The translations under genes and the position numbers were made by a program. A stretch of DNA of 64,000 bases from NCBI GenBank assembly GCA_032622095.1, contig CP136063.1, positions 147,181,379-147,245,378 of the forward strand. Reading direction: 5' to 3'. Below, in pieces: positions 1-12,566 of this stretch (within the stretch, counting starts at the first letter, position 1; every line of letters begins with the position of its first letter). The stretch is from Siphonodentalium dalli. Taxonomy: Eukaryota > Mollusca > Scaphopoda > Gadilida > Siphonodentaliidae. Under the pieces are notes generated by a model. It was not told where the DNA came from, searched no databases, and was given only the letters and a program-made list of their open reading frames with translations.

Positions 1-1672
1 ACAGTTGTTCTAGTGATTGTTTACTGATTACAACAATACAGGCCAATACATGTACATGAACTTCAGATATGCATGCTTTATATATCCTTCCAACATTGTC
101 ATAGCAATTTCCGCTTTATTAAACTCTTTTTATTCGTACCATATTAGGAAAACTCTTAACATGGAACGCTCTTTATTGAGCCATGGTGAAGGAAATGGGG
201 ACTCGACTTAGAATAGTTGTCATCGTGAATTATTCATCAACATACTCCCCACTTTAACTGCAATTGTATGTATTCGTAACCATGACTGACTCGTCAAATT
301 AAACGCTCTTTATTTGGTATATGTAATCGGTTTATGATTTTGCGCAACAGGTTTCCCACAGAAATCCCGCCAAATGTGACGTAAACGAAAATCGTTTGGA
401 AATGAATACAGCATATGCCTAACTGAGAGTCACTAGACCGGCCACGGCCGAAAACACTGCATTTATATGGCATTGTCACGAATGAATGATTGTAAATACG
501 GGACACTCGGGGCATATATACGGAAAATTAAAATAACATTGCAAACACGCACCCGAATAAAGTTCACATGCCGGCTCGTGTTTATATAAGCTTTATACGA
601 AAGTGTTATCTACCCCGCTCAATTGTCCCTCTATATTTTTTGTCAAAACAATACCGTAACTTTCCAAACAGCACTTAAGACAAATCACAAGTGAAGATAA
701 CTCACCGCGCGATGACAATTCACCATGTGTACACAATGCTATTGATATGCCCCGCAGTAATTCCATTACACTCACGCGCTGATGTCGGTTCCGGATTTTC
801 CATCGCCATATAGGTAGACATAATTAACTCCGACTCCAATTCCCTGTTTTTAATTAGTTTACCTCGCTTGACGTCATGCGAGGTTTTGCGACGGAGATAG
901 CCGACAACCGATGGTGGTATTATTTATTTATTTCTCGGCTTATTTATTACGCGATTTTTATGGGACTTGGATCATTGTGATCACAATAGGGGTGGCTTTC
1001 CGATAGAGTTTTGTTGTTTCATGAGGATAGTAATCCTTTAATGATTTCCAGGATACTTTATAGATGAGACAACACAGATACATAAAAAGAAATGGAAACC
1101 ACTTTTACTTACCCTACACATTGGCCTGCAAATTCATGTTGGATCATAAATTAAAATGGCCAAATTAAAATAAGACTAATGTGTTTTTCATGCATTATAC
1201 CCAATCGTCATACTATGTCCTAATGTTAAAGATGGTGTATCTCTTCTGGGTCACAATTACAGCAACATCATTAAATTTATAAAACCCGATTTCACAACCA
1301 CAAACACCTTTTCCTGTAAATAAAACATGGACTGAACTGAAACTGAGGATTGGGTATAAAAGTGGTATCTTTATATGTCTTTGCGTCGGGTGGTATTGGT
1401 ACCACCTCGCCTTGTATCATGCTATATCACACAACTGGAGACACTGTAACTTATAATACCCCCCCCCCCTTTTTTTGTCTCGAAGTGAATGATGAGTCTA
1501 CTGGAATGCAGGAGCATGGACCGATATCTCAACCATGGCTTTCCGGATCTCATTATAGGATCTAGAGATGTGACAGGGGGTGGAGTACAAAATGTTCAAC
1601 AGTTGGTGGGGTGCAAATAGAATGGTCTCTGCCCTGGAAATTTTGGTCTGCTTCAAGGGGGGGGGGGGTGCT
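1..1672. other. Intergenic DNA, no gene seen
   Basis: No open frame here looks like a recognisable protein. The stretch holds two copies of a word that recurs across the window, AACGCTCTTTATT at 165-177 and 301-314. It also has a C-run near 1461-1470 and a G-run near 1658-1668. Both runs sit in unremarkable AT-rich sequence. Confidence 0.6.
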
Positions 1673-2792
1673 AATCCAATGAGCACATTGACAAAAAGAT
1701 TTTTGTGATGGGCTGCCCGTAACTGAAGTTATGCCGATTCATGGATGGATTGAATATTCCATCATGGATTATGCAGTCTGAATCGTTAATGTTCCTTCAT
1801 GTGACATCATATGTGGGACTACTAGTGACACGCAGTGTCAAACTTGAAAGGCTGTTGGCTTTTATCTACCTGCGGTAATCAATAACCGATTGTTTATACA
1901 GAAACGGCTGGACCCTCGGAGCTGAAAATTTGTACATATTTGGATAATTTGACTAGGGAAGTCTTATTAGATAGGTCCTGTTGACATCAAATGTCTTAAA
2001 AGGGCACTAATAGTTAATTTAATTTAATAATTAATTATATACCCAAAATGGTTGCAGTCTGGTCGTTGAAAATTGAAACACGGGGATAAATTGACCCATA
2101 AATTGTGATGAGATAGATGCCGTTAACATCAGACGACTTAAAGGGGCAAATTTGAGCAATAAAGAGCGTTCCTTATTAGGAAAATTGGTACAGGTGGGTC
2201 ACCTGACCAAGGGAATGTCATGGGATAGGCGCATCTTCTCATGTCCATGAATAATGGCTGCAAGCAAAGCATTACTTACCTTTGACCTCAGATGACTTAA
2301 AGGGGGAATAATCAGTTATATGATCAATAAAGAGTGTTTATTATTAGTCCGGAAAATTTGTGGTAAAACCATTGAGAGGCTACATGTATGTCACTTCCTG
2401 TGTATACATGTAAAAAATTGAATCAGAATAGATGTATTAGACTATTATTTTAAAATCGGCCACCAATTTACCCATATATCTGCTGGACTGATAATTAAAG
2501 CTCTTTATTTATCATATAATCCATTAGTTCCCATTTAAGTCATCTGAGGTCAAAGGTACCCATATGTAATTAAAATTCAACTCCGGTGGTCCAGCCATTC
2601 TGTAGACAATCAGTTATCAATTGATTTCCGCCGGTAAATAAAAGCCATGATCATTTCAAGTTTGACACTGCGTGTCGCTATTAGTCCCTCACATGACGTC
2701 ACATGAAGGAAGATTAACGATTCAGACTGCATAATCCATGATGACTGCCCGTAGTATCACAAAAATCTTTTCGGCAACATGCTCAGTGGATT
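1673..2792. mobile_element. Foldback element I with ~210-255 bp inverted arms
   Basis: The left arm (about 1673-1930) reappears reverse-complemented at about 2578-2792. Shared blocks include GACACGCAGTGTCAAACTTG, GCATAATCCATGATG read on one strand, and the outer AAAAGATTTTTGTGAT. A second, inner inverted pair carries ACCTTTGACCTCAGATGACT at about 2278 and, reversed, near 2530. The interior also repeats ACTTAAAGGGG and the AATAAAGAGYGTT word three times. There is no coding frame, so this is a non-autonomous inverted-repeat transposon or MITE. Exact ends and target duplication are not resolved. Confidence 0.75.
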
Positions 2793-3015
2793 CGCGGGCG
2801 TCTATAATGACAGAAAAACTACACTGGTGTATTTAAGAATAATCGGTGGCTTGAACATTACGTGTCAAGATCTCTTTAAAAGATGCTGAAGTCCATGGAG
2901 ATGTTCCTTTCATATGTAGTATTGTCATACTACTGTTATGTCCACATGCAAATACATGACTACGCACAATTTTGGTTTATAGCTCAACAATGTCTGTAAA
3001 ATGAATAGAAGCATA

Positions 3016-3090
3016 GGTCCCCAGAACAAAAATTGACCCTATAGGATTAAGTATTATTGGGGGTGGCGTCAATTTTTGTTCTGAGGACCT
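3016..3090. repeat. Short inverted repeat (hairpin)
   Basis: GGTCCCCAGAACAAAAATTG at the left pairs with CAATTTTTGTTCTGAGGACC at the right, across a loop of about 31 bases. No function can be assigned. It may be a remnant of a small inverted-repeat element. Confidence 0.65.
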
Positions 3091-4409
3091 GTGGATAGAA
3101 GCTATTGGGATGAGTTCAGAAATTGCTGTGTGTAGAAAGATTATGTCGGAAGTTTGCAAAATACGGAGGTTGCGGCCACGCAAAAGTGCCGCTATTAACC
3201 CTCAAAATGTCGCCATCGCCGAATATGTTTGCCGCGAATGAAGCTAACAACCCAGAGCGCACATGTGGTGTCTAGGGGTGATTTTAGTGACCATAACAGT
3301 GCGGAGGTGTCACAGAAAGCCATCCGAACACAGGTGGTGCTCGTTGACGAACAGAAGTGCCGATATTACCCCTAACTTCAGTAACTTGCCAGAATTACAA
3401 CAGTGTGCCTGCAATGCTGGTAGTGTGATACATTATTTCACGATACGTTGCATTTTTCGTTTGTTCATATAGTCCAGCAGATATTGGTCGACCCAGAACT
3501 CAATTTCACCCCACTAATTTTCATCCTTGAGGTGTCCTCTAATTTTGTCACTTGTTAACAAGAAAAAAAAGTGATCGCAGAGACTCCAGACAAGATGGCG
3601 TCCATCATGGTGGCCATTTTGTTTGAAATGCACCAGGTCTCTTTGATCGCCAAATTGTAAAATTTTCAACTTTGCACCACCTATCGTTTGGCCCGATTTT
3701 TTACATGTATCATATAGAAGAGTCATTTGCGCACACAACGAGGCCACACTATGGAATACTGGCAGGATATTTTTGCCCGAAATCACGTTTTTTCCAAATG
3801 CCGGTATAATCCGGTCAATGCCGAATCGACGCTAATACGTAAAGCATGTTTCAATCTAGTGGGTGTTGTAACCTCATCCATGCATATATATATATATATA
3901 TGTTGAGGAAATACTCCAGCTAGGATTATTCATATACTTGAGTTGAGGAATATTCACCCAAATCCAAGATGGTTGCCAAAATGGCAGCCAGAATTGTGGC
4001 CAGAAATTGAACAAAACTGAGCGTTATTGTCACGACAACTCCATCAATTCTTACTGTTGTGAGTAGGGATTACTGAGGTGAAGTACATTTCTTACGTCTC
4101 ATCCAACAAAAAGTCCCCCAATTCCAAAATGCTGGACAGATTTTGAAACATCACTGAAAATTCCTCATATTCACATCAGTTGGCCTTATTGTCATGATAA
4201 CACCATCCAATGTTTTCACATATTAGTTTTCACTTGTGTCATAATATCAATATGTATAGACAAACCGGTACATAAATCATCTATCGGTTAATACTTATAA
4301 AGTGTTCAATTGTATAATATTGCTAGTAGCCATCTGGGAGAGCGATATCCAATAATTAACAATCGTGATTAGCATTTCAAAATACATAATGGCGTAACCG
4401 TAATGTGCC

Positions 4410-4545
4410 GAATAGTCATATTATGACTTGCACGATTCAGAACAATTACATGAGAACCGATTCTGATTTGCTTCATTCAGAATTATCTGGACCAGATTCC
4501 ATCTCTTCAACTGATTGATCTAGTTCGATCACACCAACCCAGTAT
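4410..4545 (+). repeat. Dispersed repeat, copy 1 (relative at 23611-23742)
   Basis: The segment AATAGTCATAYTATGACTT, then GATTCAGAACAA, then ATTCTGATTTG, then TCACACCAAC recurs in the same order at 23611-23742, with clear divergence. Family unknown. Confidence 0.55.
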
Positions 4546-5362
4546 TCATCACTCATTATGAGTGTTCCTCTAATCAGAACATTTCAAACAATCCATTTTC
4601 CGGTGTCTAGCTCACGAATTTGCTCCAAAATCAGTGGATTCGTTATTTGTTTCGCAAGCTTCCCCCATGGAACCATGTGGTATAATTCATCTGCTAAATA
4701 CACTATGGGTATCACCTTGAACCAGAAAGGCATATGGTCGATAAGTATACTAGCTTGCAGAATGTCATCTCTGTCATCATGTCTTTCTCACACCTCATGG
4801 GGCTGACCACATGTACGACTGGCGATCGATCTTCCCCAGTAAGCTAGCCAGTGCTCAATAGATTTTTCGTCATTTCACAAACTCCGCAAACACATTGACG
4901 TAACTGGATACCTATACGGCAGTGTTTCGAAGATTGCTAGCTTTCTCATTCCCTTGGGTGGATGCATCTCTGCTTAGGTCGTAGAAGACCATAATGTACC
5001 AACAATTCTTGACCGTAACCCTAAGCATTCAGCTTTTCTTGAACCATACTGGCCACTGCCCAGCACGATGATGATAATGTACACATGCATTAGCACACAA
5101 AGAAAGCAATGCCACGTATAATATACTGTCTGTATCTGAAACACACCCCTATGTAGGGGCGATGAAGTTCATGATCCCATCCCATTTCATTTCCACTGTC
5201 TTGGCGCATGATCACAAACTAGCACCATGTTTATTACGCCACAAGGTGGTGTAAGCTGTATTACAGTTTTTCATGTTCGAGTATTTTTTCGTACTTGAGT
5301 ATAAACCGTACCGATAGAGTCACGATAGTCCAACAAAGATTAGCACATGTGTTTACGTCACC

Positions 5363-5465
5363 GGTCCACTATTCCGAAGGTTCTCTATTCTGAATACTTG
5401 CTATTTCGAAGGTTCACTATTCCGAAGGTTCGCTATTCCGAAGGTTCTCTATTCCGAAGGTTTTT
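5363..5465 (+). repeat. TCCGAAGG minisatellite, cluster 1
   Basis: Several head-to-tail copies of a ~16-20 bp unit built on TATTCCGAAGGTTC. The same core recurs at 5870-5990, 20600-20760, about 21040-21065 and 59608-59672, so it is a dispersed minisatellite motif rather than a local slip. Confidence 0.8.
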
Positions 5466-6140
5466 GTTATTTTTAGGTTAACTCTATATTCTAAAGTATT
5501 TAGAGGGTTCATTATCACGAAGATTCTTTTTATGGAGTGTGCGCTCACATCCGAACTGATCATGCGCGCATACCGATACAGATACTTAGAACTTAGAACA
5601 TTAAATGTGATTGTGTTTTGTTTTCGCGGGTTTTCTTGAGATTTAATGTGATTACGTGGGCCCATACCTTTGAATTCTTGGCATATAATATGAATGTTGT
5701 GGTATATATGGACCCTCCTGCATTGGGACATGACACAGGTACAGTTGACTTAAGTGCTGTTCTGTGCGGGCTCCAATTTGGGGTTCAATATTTTAAGGGC
5801 CAAATTTAGAATTTTATGGGCCCATACCTTTGAACTCTGGGCATATAATATGAATATTGGGGGGCACGTATCTATTCCGAAGGTTCACTATCCCGAAGGT
5901 CCACTATTCCGAAATTTCTCTGAATGTTCGCTATTCCGAAGGTTCACCAATCCGAAGGTTCGTTATTCCGAAGGTTCTCTATTCCGAACGTTTTTGTTAT
6001 TTTAAGGTTAATTCTATATTCTAATGTATTGAGAGGGTTCATTATCACGAAGATTCTTTTTATGAAGGAAATAACTTAAAACATTAAATGTGATTTTGTT
6101 TTGTTTTCGCGGGTTTTCTTGAGTTTAATGTCATTACGTA
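5418..6140 (+). repeat. Direct duplication of ~220 bp around TCCGAAGG clusters
   Basis: Sequence 5418-5660 (TCCGAAGG units, then GAGGGTTCATTATCACGAAG, then GTTTTGTTTTCGCGGGTTTT) recurs at about 5925-6140. The region between also repeats GTGGGCCCATACCTTTGAA-type sequence at about 5657 and 5818. Open frames here are repeat-derived. Confidence 0.75.
5870..5990 (+). repeat. TCCGAAGG minisatellite, cluster 2
   Basis: A second run of TATTCCGAAGGTTC units, slightly degenerate, lying upstream of the second copy of the 5.4-kb duplication. Confidence 0.8.
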
Positions 6141-6610
6141 TGACCTTATTTCTCATTACATATTCACGCCAAGCAGCCCACACAATTGCTATGTTTCCAT
6201 GCGATTTAATGTCATTACGTGTGACCTAATATCTCAATAATCTGAGGCAAGAGTACGCCTGCTAAAGGCGAATTATAACAGTGGGGCTATAACGTTCAAT
6301 GAATACTGGAGGCTATAACAAACTGCGCAGCAGAATATCGCTGAATAGACGAGTATGAGATGAGCCTAACTGCAATTGTGACTTTGTTTAAAGGCCCACT
6401 TAATTTTCGAGTCATTGATTTTTGTTATAGTATATACGGTTTTAATAACAATTTATGCCATAAAATTTGAATAAAATACTATAATTCATCACCATTTGAA
6501 ACGCAGAATACTTCTATCTCCTAGTTTGAAACACCTTTAAAAACCGCGACAAGTCGTGCGTCGTATATCTAGCAATTAGCAACTAACATGTCCTCTTCGG
6601 CTTTCCATAG
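6141..6610. other. Intergenic DNA, no gene seen
   Basis: The only structure is a short repeated phrase, TTAATGTCATTACGTRTGACC, at about 6125 and 6208. No coding or RNA gene is visible. Confidence 0.5.
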
Positions 6611-7125
6611 ATTTCAACGTAATTTGATACTTAGGGGTATTTGTGTCCGGGAAGTGTTTTGGACGGGTCAAATCGTGACCCCGACCTGATCTTGACCTTT
6701 AAAACTGTCAATGCAAGGTCAATTTGGGTAAAACGGACGAATTTCGGCGAAATTTGATACCTAGGGATACTATTGTCCGGGGAGTGTTTTGAACGGGTCA
6801 AATCGTGACCTCGGCGTGACATTGACCTTCAATGTGGTCAATCAAAGGTCAAATCGGGTAAAACGGATGGATTTCGACGAAATTTGATGCCTATGGGTAC
6901 TTTTGTCGGGGGAGTATTTGGGCGGGTCAAATCATGACTCCGACCTTACCTTGACCTTCAAAATTGTTAATTAAAGGTCAAGTGGGGTAAAACGGACGGA
7001 TTTCGACGAAATTTGATACCTAGGGGTATTTTTCTCCGGGGTGGGGGTGTTTTTGGACGGGTCAAATCATGACCCTGACCTGACCTTGACTTTCAAGGTC
7101 AAATCGCGCCTTTCGCCGGAAATCA
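6611..7125 (+). repeat. 129-bp tandem repeat, nearly four copies
   Basis: Units begin with AATTTGATACCTAGGGG near 6621, 6750, 6880 and 7009, giving a period of about 129 bp. Each unit contains GGACGGGTCAAATC, a TGACCTTGACCTT-like block and GGTAAAACGGACGGATTTCG. The AAGGTCA words resemble half-sites bound by nuclear receptors of the ERR/SF-1 type, but binding is only an inference. No protein is encoded. Confidence 0.85.
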
Positions 7126-7541
7126 TATGGGAACAAGCCCGGACGAAGCTTGGTTCAGCTTGGTATTTCGACGATCCGTAACAAAATGATCTTCACTCAT
7201 GGGGAGCCACTGACAGCGGCTCAGTCATAAAAATATGATAGTTGCATTATCATTATTATCAGTTTCATATTTCATATAATAAAATAAATAAAGAATGATT
7301 TTAAACAATGGTTCTGTTATATATGGGGCCGACTTCGCGTGGGGCCGACTTCTCCTGTATTCCTTCTGAAAGCTATTATTGACAATATGCTTTTATCACA
7401 ATATGATGTTCAAGTCTCATATGTAGCAGATTAATTATATCATATATCATTTGGCCAATCTATTCCAGATTTTCCGAAACGAACAACCAAGACGCTAAAT
7501 TCAATTAATATTACACAGGATGATGTAGAAAACATTCTTAA

Positions 7542-8035
7542 AGGCACGGTTGGCCTTAATTGTCGAAAGTATTCATATTTGTTCCAAACACCGTAAACAG
7601 AAAAACAGTAAAACGCATACAGTTCCGTTCATATATACCATGACCATCGCGTAAACAGCATGTTATCATAAAGACCTACTATATTTTACCTAAGCAAGAG
7701 CCTGATTGTGTTACAGAAGACAGCACAATGCTACTGGCTAATCACACACAAATGCCATAAACGCTCTTTATTAGTTCCATATCAGGCATTCACCAACAAA
7801 GAACGCTCTTTATGTTTACCATCATAATATAAACAAACACCAGAAAAGTAACTTTTTACGCTTTTGTTTACATAACAATGGTCAAACATATGACCATAAC
7901 ATACTGTTTATGCGATATTTCTTATTTGTATACGGACAAAGTCTATCTACATTTTGATGTTCTTTCTGTTTGTGGCGGTTTTTGACGGGTGGAGATATTT
8001 TCACAGGATACCCACCGCCAAGGCCAACCGTGTCT
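7542..8035. mobile_element. MITE H, TTAA target duplication
   Basis: The 494-bp element has terminal inverted repeats AGGCACGGTTGGCCTTAATT on the left and, inverted, AAGGCCAACCGTGTCT on the right. It is flanked on both sides by TTAA (7538-7541 and 8036-8039), as for piggyBac- or Kolobok-type transposons. The interior has a weaker inverted pair around CATGACCATCGCGTAAACAG and two AACGCTCTTTAT words. There is no transposase frame. An 89-codon frame that crosses the right end is a chance frame. Confidence 0.8.
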
Positions 8036-8124
8036 TTAAGGACTATATGATTCCACAAAGGAAGCTTGCCAAGAATAAGGATAAGAACATTCCCAGCTTT
8101 TGTGGCAAAACCGTTAGCTGGAAA

Positions 8125-8650
8125 CTATGGGCTGCCAAATTAACATATACTCAAATATTTGGAGATATCTCTAAATATTTGAAGATATCTCTAAATCGGC
8201 ACATATTCACACTTCAACTTTAAATTGCACTTATCTCTAAATGAATTAGAGATATCTCCAAATGAATTGAAGATATCTCTAAATCATTTAAAGATATCTC
8301 TGATTCATTTAAGGATAAGTTCTTTTTGAACATATCTGTCATAAAATACTTCTCCATAATTCTCTAAATATTTGGAGATATCTCTCAATATTTGGAGATA
8401 TCTCCAAATAATTGGAGATATCTTCAAATAATTGGAGATATCTCCAAATGAATTGGAGATATCGACATATCCACAATTGGATATATCCGTAATTAAGTAC
8501 TTCTCCATAATTCGATTTGAAGATATCTCTAATTCATTTGGAGATATCTCTAAATAATTGGAGATATCTCCATATCTCTAACTATTTGGAGATATCTCCA
8601 AATGAATTAGATATATCTCTAAATCGACATATCCACAATTCAAATTTGAA
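8125..8650. repeat. GAGATATCTC palindrome satellite, copy 1
   Basis: Dozens of near-perfect palindromes of the type TTTGGAGATATCTCCAAAT follow one another, spaced about 16-20 bp. The block begins with CTATGGGCTGCCAAATTAAC, and the same opening starts copy 2 at 37592, so both copies descend from one longer element with defined ends. CGACATATCC-type sequence occurs near the right end of each. No coding potential. Confidence 0.85.
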
Positions 8651-10007
8651 ATGAACATAATTATCTATAATTAAAATATTATAATATTAATTCTCCCCTT
8701 CATTTCCTTTGCGATAAATTGTCTGATAACGTTTCCGCTCGTATTTGTTTTGCTAAAATGAGCTATCATCTGCCCTGAATAACTTTTATTTGTTTTGAAC
8801 CGCGGATTTTGATGCGAGGCGACGTCATCGTGTGACCCCATTCTGAACTCCTCGACCTGTGACCTCTGCGGGACGGAATCTGACGAGGTTTGCCGAATGA
8901 GTGTGACCCATCTGGGCAAGCTGCAAGGCAGGGTTCAGTCCTCATAGCATGAGCGTAGATGGCGCTGTGTACAGCTTGCCATCTGGGCGCGATATTTTTA
9001 GACGGCGAAATTACACAAAATGAGTTGCGAAGTGGTTGTCAATAACGCTTCGTTTACGTAACACGAATCGTGGAAAAGTAGAGAAGCAAATTTTAATACT
9101 ATTAATCAGACTTTGTATTGAGCTATTAATATCACCACATATGAAGTTATGAATTAGGTCTAGTAGTTGAACATATTGGCAATGAAATTATGGGGTAAAT
9201 ATTGGAAATTGGTATCAGTTTGACTTTCTTGTTCGTGTTAATTGCGGTGCTCAACTTCAAGTTCAACGTTAATATCATGGAAATGAATGCACGAAACTCT
9301 TGAAATTGATATCCGATATTTTTGACACATCAATCAAGTCATTATAGATCATTATATCTATACACGGTACATGTATCTAGCGCCAGTGTAAATTCAACAT
9401 TGGACTATATATATATACAGCTACAAGTAATTTATTTTGTGAACAAAATTATAAACTTAAAATCTTGGAATGAGCTAATTAAAAGTCAAATCAATATATG
9501 TGTGTATCTACTGTAACTGCGTAGACCTACCGGTACCGTATAGGCAATGCCGCAATGGCATTTCGTGGTCATAAGCAAATAAATGTGTTTTTTTTCTCAC
9601 TGTTGTATTAATTACCATGGTAAGTAAATTTAGGGACGTGAGTGGCTACAGTATAGAGGGCGGATAGGCCTACGTGCGGTGGGTTGGGATCGAGGTGGTA
9701 GTGGTATATGGGTAGTTGTAGTTTCTCACTCCCAATTAACCTGGGTCCAAAGTTTGGTTATAAAAATGTCAGCAGTTGGAAAGGTCATGTCTGACACAAC
9801 ATTAGTAAGTATATTGACATTGGTTGTCTCCATTTATATTTTAGTGACTATGTCGCTTGATGTCAATAATCTTCTTAATTCACTTAATAACTGAACTTTG
9901 GAAAATTTAGCTATCTTATGCAGTTTCCAATATCACGTCTGCGTATGCAGGGACGCATCATTGCATGTTGAAATACATTTCGTACAAGGAGCCTATTTGT
10001 ATGGAGG
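8651..10007. other. Intergenic DNA, no gene seen
   Basis: Frames up to 82 codons on either strand show no recognisable family. No repeats larger than microsatellite scale were seen apart from a short TA tract near 9408-9418. Confidence 0.5.
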
Positions 10008-10140
10008 GTTATTAGGGTCACAATCCTAACTTCACATTTTAATTCTAACTTAACATTTTAATTCTTACTTAATATTTTAATTCTAACTTAACATTTTAAT
10101 TCTTATATTTTAATTCTAACTTAACATTTCAATTCTAACT
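10008..10140 (+). mobile_element. Element F, truncated left end
   Basis: It starts GTTATTAGGGTCACAATCCT, as in the complete copy at 38303, then carries several TTAATTCTAACTTAACATTT units. It stops abruptly at TTAAAGGGGCACTTTG, where another sequence begins with a TTAA junction. The right half of the element is missing. Confidence 0.75.
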
Positions 10141-10657
10141 TAAAGGGGCACTTTGATTATTGCGATATAACCAAGAAGCGGGCCCCGTTGGTTCAGAGTG
10201 CCCGGATGAAGATAATTAATCGAGTGTGCTTCTCGCAGTACGAGCTAACTGCATGGCCTCCTAATAGCAATAGCCTGATGCCGGAGTACGATGCGTATGT
10301 CTCTTTGGAAAGCAGACGAAATTCCTAAACGATGTACATCTGTTAGGAATTTCGTCGGCTTTTCAAAGAGACAGGCTATTTGGCCATGCGTTTGTCACAA
10401 CAGACCTGTTTCTTGCGTGCATGCATAATTCGTGTTTTATTGATAGTAATGATGAAAAGAGTAATGGCTTGTATTAATCGAATAATATAAATGAAGTTAG
10501 TTTGCCGCATCGTAATCAGGATGGACTTTATTTTACCTGCAGCTACGGACTGTTCATTCTTGAAAGTGCAGCCTATACTCGTATAGTAAAACTCGAAATT
10601 ATGCTTTCAAGATTCATATCAAGGCGACGTCCAGACGCGGGATGTTGGTCAGTTTCT
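10141..10657. other. Intergenic DNA containing a hairpin
   Basis: Apart from the hairpin at 10300-10371 nothing is recognised. A 68-codon frame at 10502-10708 has no family resemblance. Confidence 0.45.
10300..10371. repeat. 72-nt hairpin, ~30-bp stem
   Basis: TCTCTTTGGAAAGCAGACG continuing into AAATTCCTAAAC pairs with GTTAGGAATTTCGTCGGCTT continuing into TTCAAAGAGA. There are only a few mismatches and an ~11-nt loop. An outer AATAGCCTG/CAGGCTATT pair lies at 10269-10277 and 10373-10381. The size matches a microRNA precursor, but small inverted-repeat elements look the same, so this is not called as an ncRNA. Confidence 0.7.
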
Positions 10658-12425
10658 GAAGCCATTTTCACCAAGCTTGGTGTTATTTCTTTAAAATGGG
10701 GAATTTGACCCTAAAAATAATATAATAAAAAAAATTCCCGGACCCCTAGGCTCCTGTGTCTTATATATATGTACTTTTAGTATTATGACCAATTTGTGCC
10801 AGGGGCCAGTGGTAGTACTATTCATGTGTGTTTCCGAATACGTTGTTCGAATAAATAGGATTATCATTATTTGTGGCTGAGACATGAGAAGCTGCATAAT
10901 TTGATAAATAAAACGCTATTTCAGAATGCATTTTAGCTCAAGCTGCTGAACATGAAAATTCAAGTTGAGATATTGCCAATTTTCCATGGGTTGGTATCCA
11001 TCGCCAGTGGTTTCCGAACATAAGTACGTCCGTCGACAATTTCCATTGGCATAGGCTACAGGTTGTAACTTTGGTCGGATCATTATGAAATTAGGCATGA
11101 CTGTTGGAATTGGTAACATATAGATTGGGAACGAGTCATTTTGTGGGCCAGTCGGCAAAAACATGCATCATATATCTCAAATTTCAATCTATATAGTATA
11201 CGGGCTAGATTCCGCCACCGAAAGCGTCAAAATGTGCGATATTAGCGCATGTTTCGGCGCGCCGAAAGCGACAAAACGTGCGCCGTAACGACGCACATTT
11301 TGTCGCTTTCGGCGCGTTACTAATGGCGCACTTTTTGTCGCTTTCTGCGCGTCGAAACATGCGTTAATATCGCACATTTTGTCGTTTTCGGTGGCGGCAT
11401 CTAGCCCGTATACTATATATAGATTGAAATTTGAGATATATGTTTCCTAATGTTCCTAATAGTATTCCATACCAATGATATTCCAACCCGGGGATTAAGG
11501 GCGCTGATAATGTTTATAACTGTTGCTATATATAGGCGATCAAACGGACGGGCAGATCGGCAGATTATTAAAAAATCGATTATTTTTTGGAATTTGGGAA
11601 TGGATTTTTAAAACTTGTTTTGCTTTATCCCATTTTATGGATGTTAGTTTTAAAGACTATTATACTATTTAAGGAAAGGGCAGTCCTGTCAACACATTTG
11701 GTATTTTGAAAAAATTGTGATTTTGAAGCCATTTTCACCAAGCTTGGTGTTATTTCTTTAAAGTGGGGAATGTGACCCTAAAAATAATATAATAACAAAA
11801 AATTCCGGACCCCCAGGGACCCCTGTGTCTGATATATATGTACTTTTAGTATTATGACCATTTTGTGCCAGGGACCGGTGGTTGTACTATTCATTTGTGT
11901 TTCCGAATACGTTGTTCGAATAAATAGGATTATCATTATTTATGACTGAGACATGAGAAGCTGCATAATTTGATATGTAAGACTCTATTTCAGCATGCAT
12001 TTTAGCTCAAGCTGCTGAATATGAAAATTCAAGTTGAGATATTGCCAATTTGCCATGGTTTGGTATACCCATCGCCAATCACTGTGGTTTGCGAACATAA
12101 GTACGTCCGTCGACAATTGCCATTGGCATAGGCTACAGGTTGTAACTTTGGTCGGATCATTGTGAAATTTGCCATGACTGTTGACATTGGTAACATGTAG
12201 ATTGGGAACGAGTCATTTTGTGGGCCAGTCGGCAAAAACATGCATCATATATCTCAATTTTCAATCTATATAGTATACGGTCTAGATTCCGCCATGCACC
12301 GTAACGACGCACATTTGTCGCTTTCGGCGCGTTACTAATGGCACACTTTTTGTCGCTTTCGGCGCGCACCGAAAGCGCCATTAGGAAGTGGCCATAATAG
12401 TATTCCATACAATTGATATTCTAAT
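10658..12425 (+). repeat. Tandem direct duplication, ~0.8 and ~0.7 kb copies
   Basis: Copy 1 (about 10658-11490) and copy 2 (about 11723-12425) share long identical stretches, from CACCAAGCTTGGTGTTATTT through CAGTCGGCAAAAACATGCAT to TAATAGTATTCCATAC. Copy 2 lacks much of the palindrome found in copy 1. About 230 bp of unrelated sequence separates the copies. The paired 82- and 70-codon minus-strand frames beginning MFLPTGPQNDSFPIYML exist only because of this duplication. Confidence 0.85.
11169..11443. repeat. 275-bp palindrome rich in GACAAAATGTGCG units
   Basis: The arms ATATCTCAAATTTCAATCTA and TAGATTGAAATTTGAGATAT are exact inverted partners at the two ends. The sequence between continues as an inverted repeat through GCGTTTTGTCGC-like and CGAAAGCGACAAAA units to a GC-rich centre. 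It is probably a small snap-back MITE inserted in copy 1 of the tandem duplication. A degraded version remains at 12250-12380. Confidence 0.8.
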
Positions 12426-12566
12426 GCAATTATTATGCTGATCGCCTCATCATTCTTTGTGTCTGGCGAATTACAATTCATGCTAACGGCAGACATTTGT
12501 ATATGGCGCTATCACAACGATCATGACATTTGGAACTTATTCCCTTCCCTATATATATATTCCTTA

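Larger units (their letters stand above)
2793..5362. other. Intergenic DNA with minor repeats
   Basis: No coding region is recognised. The stretch holds a 22-bp-stem hairpin (3016-3090), a TA microsatellite at 3883-3901, and a dispersed repeat fragment (4410-4545) described separately. The 82-90 codon open frames show no family features and look like chance frames. Confidence 0.55.

Noticed and set aside
8125-8650. CRISPR-like array of short palindromic repeats (also 21097-21262 and 12890-13005)
   Set aside because: Spacers are short, AT-rich and repetitive rather than unique, there are no cas-like genes, and the sequence is eukaryotic. They fit palindrome satellites within mobile elements.
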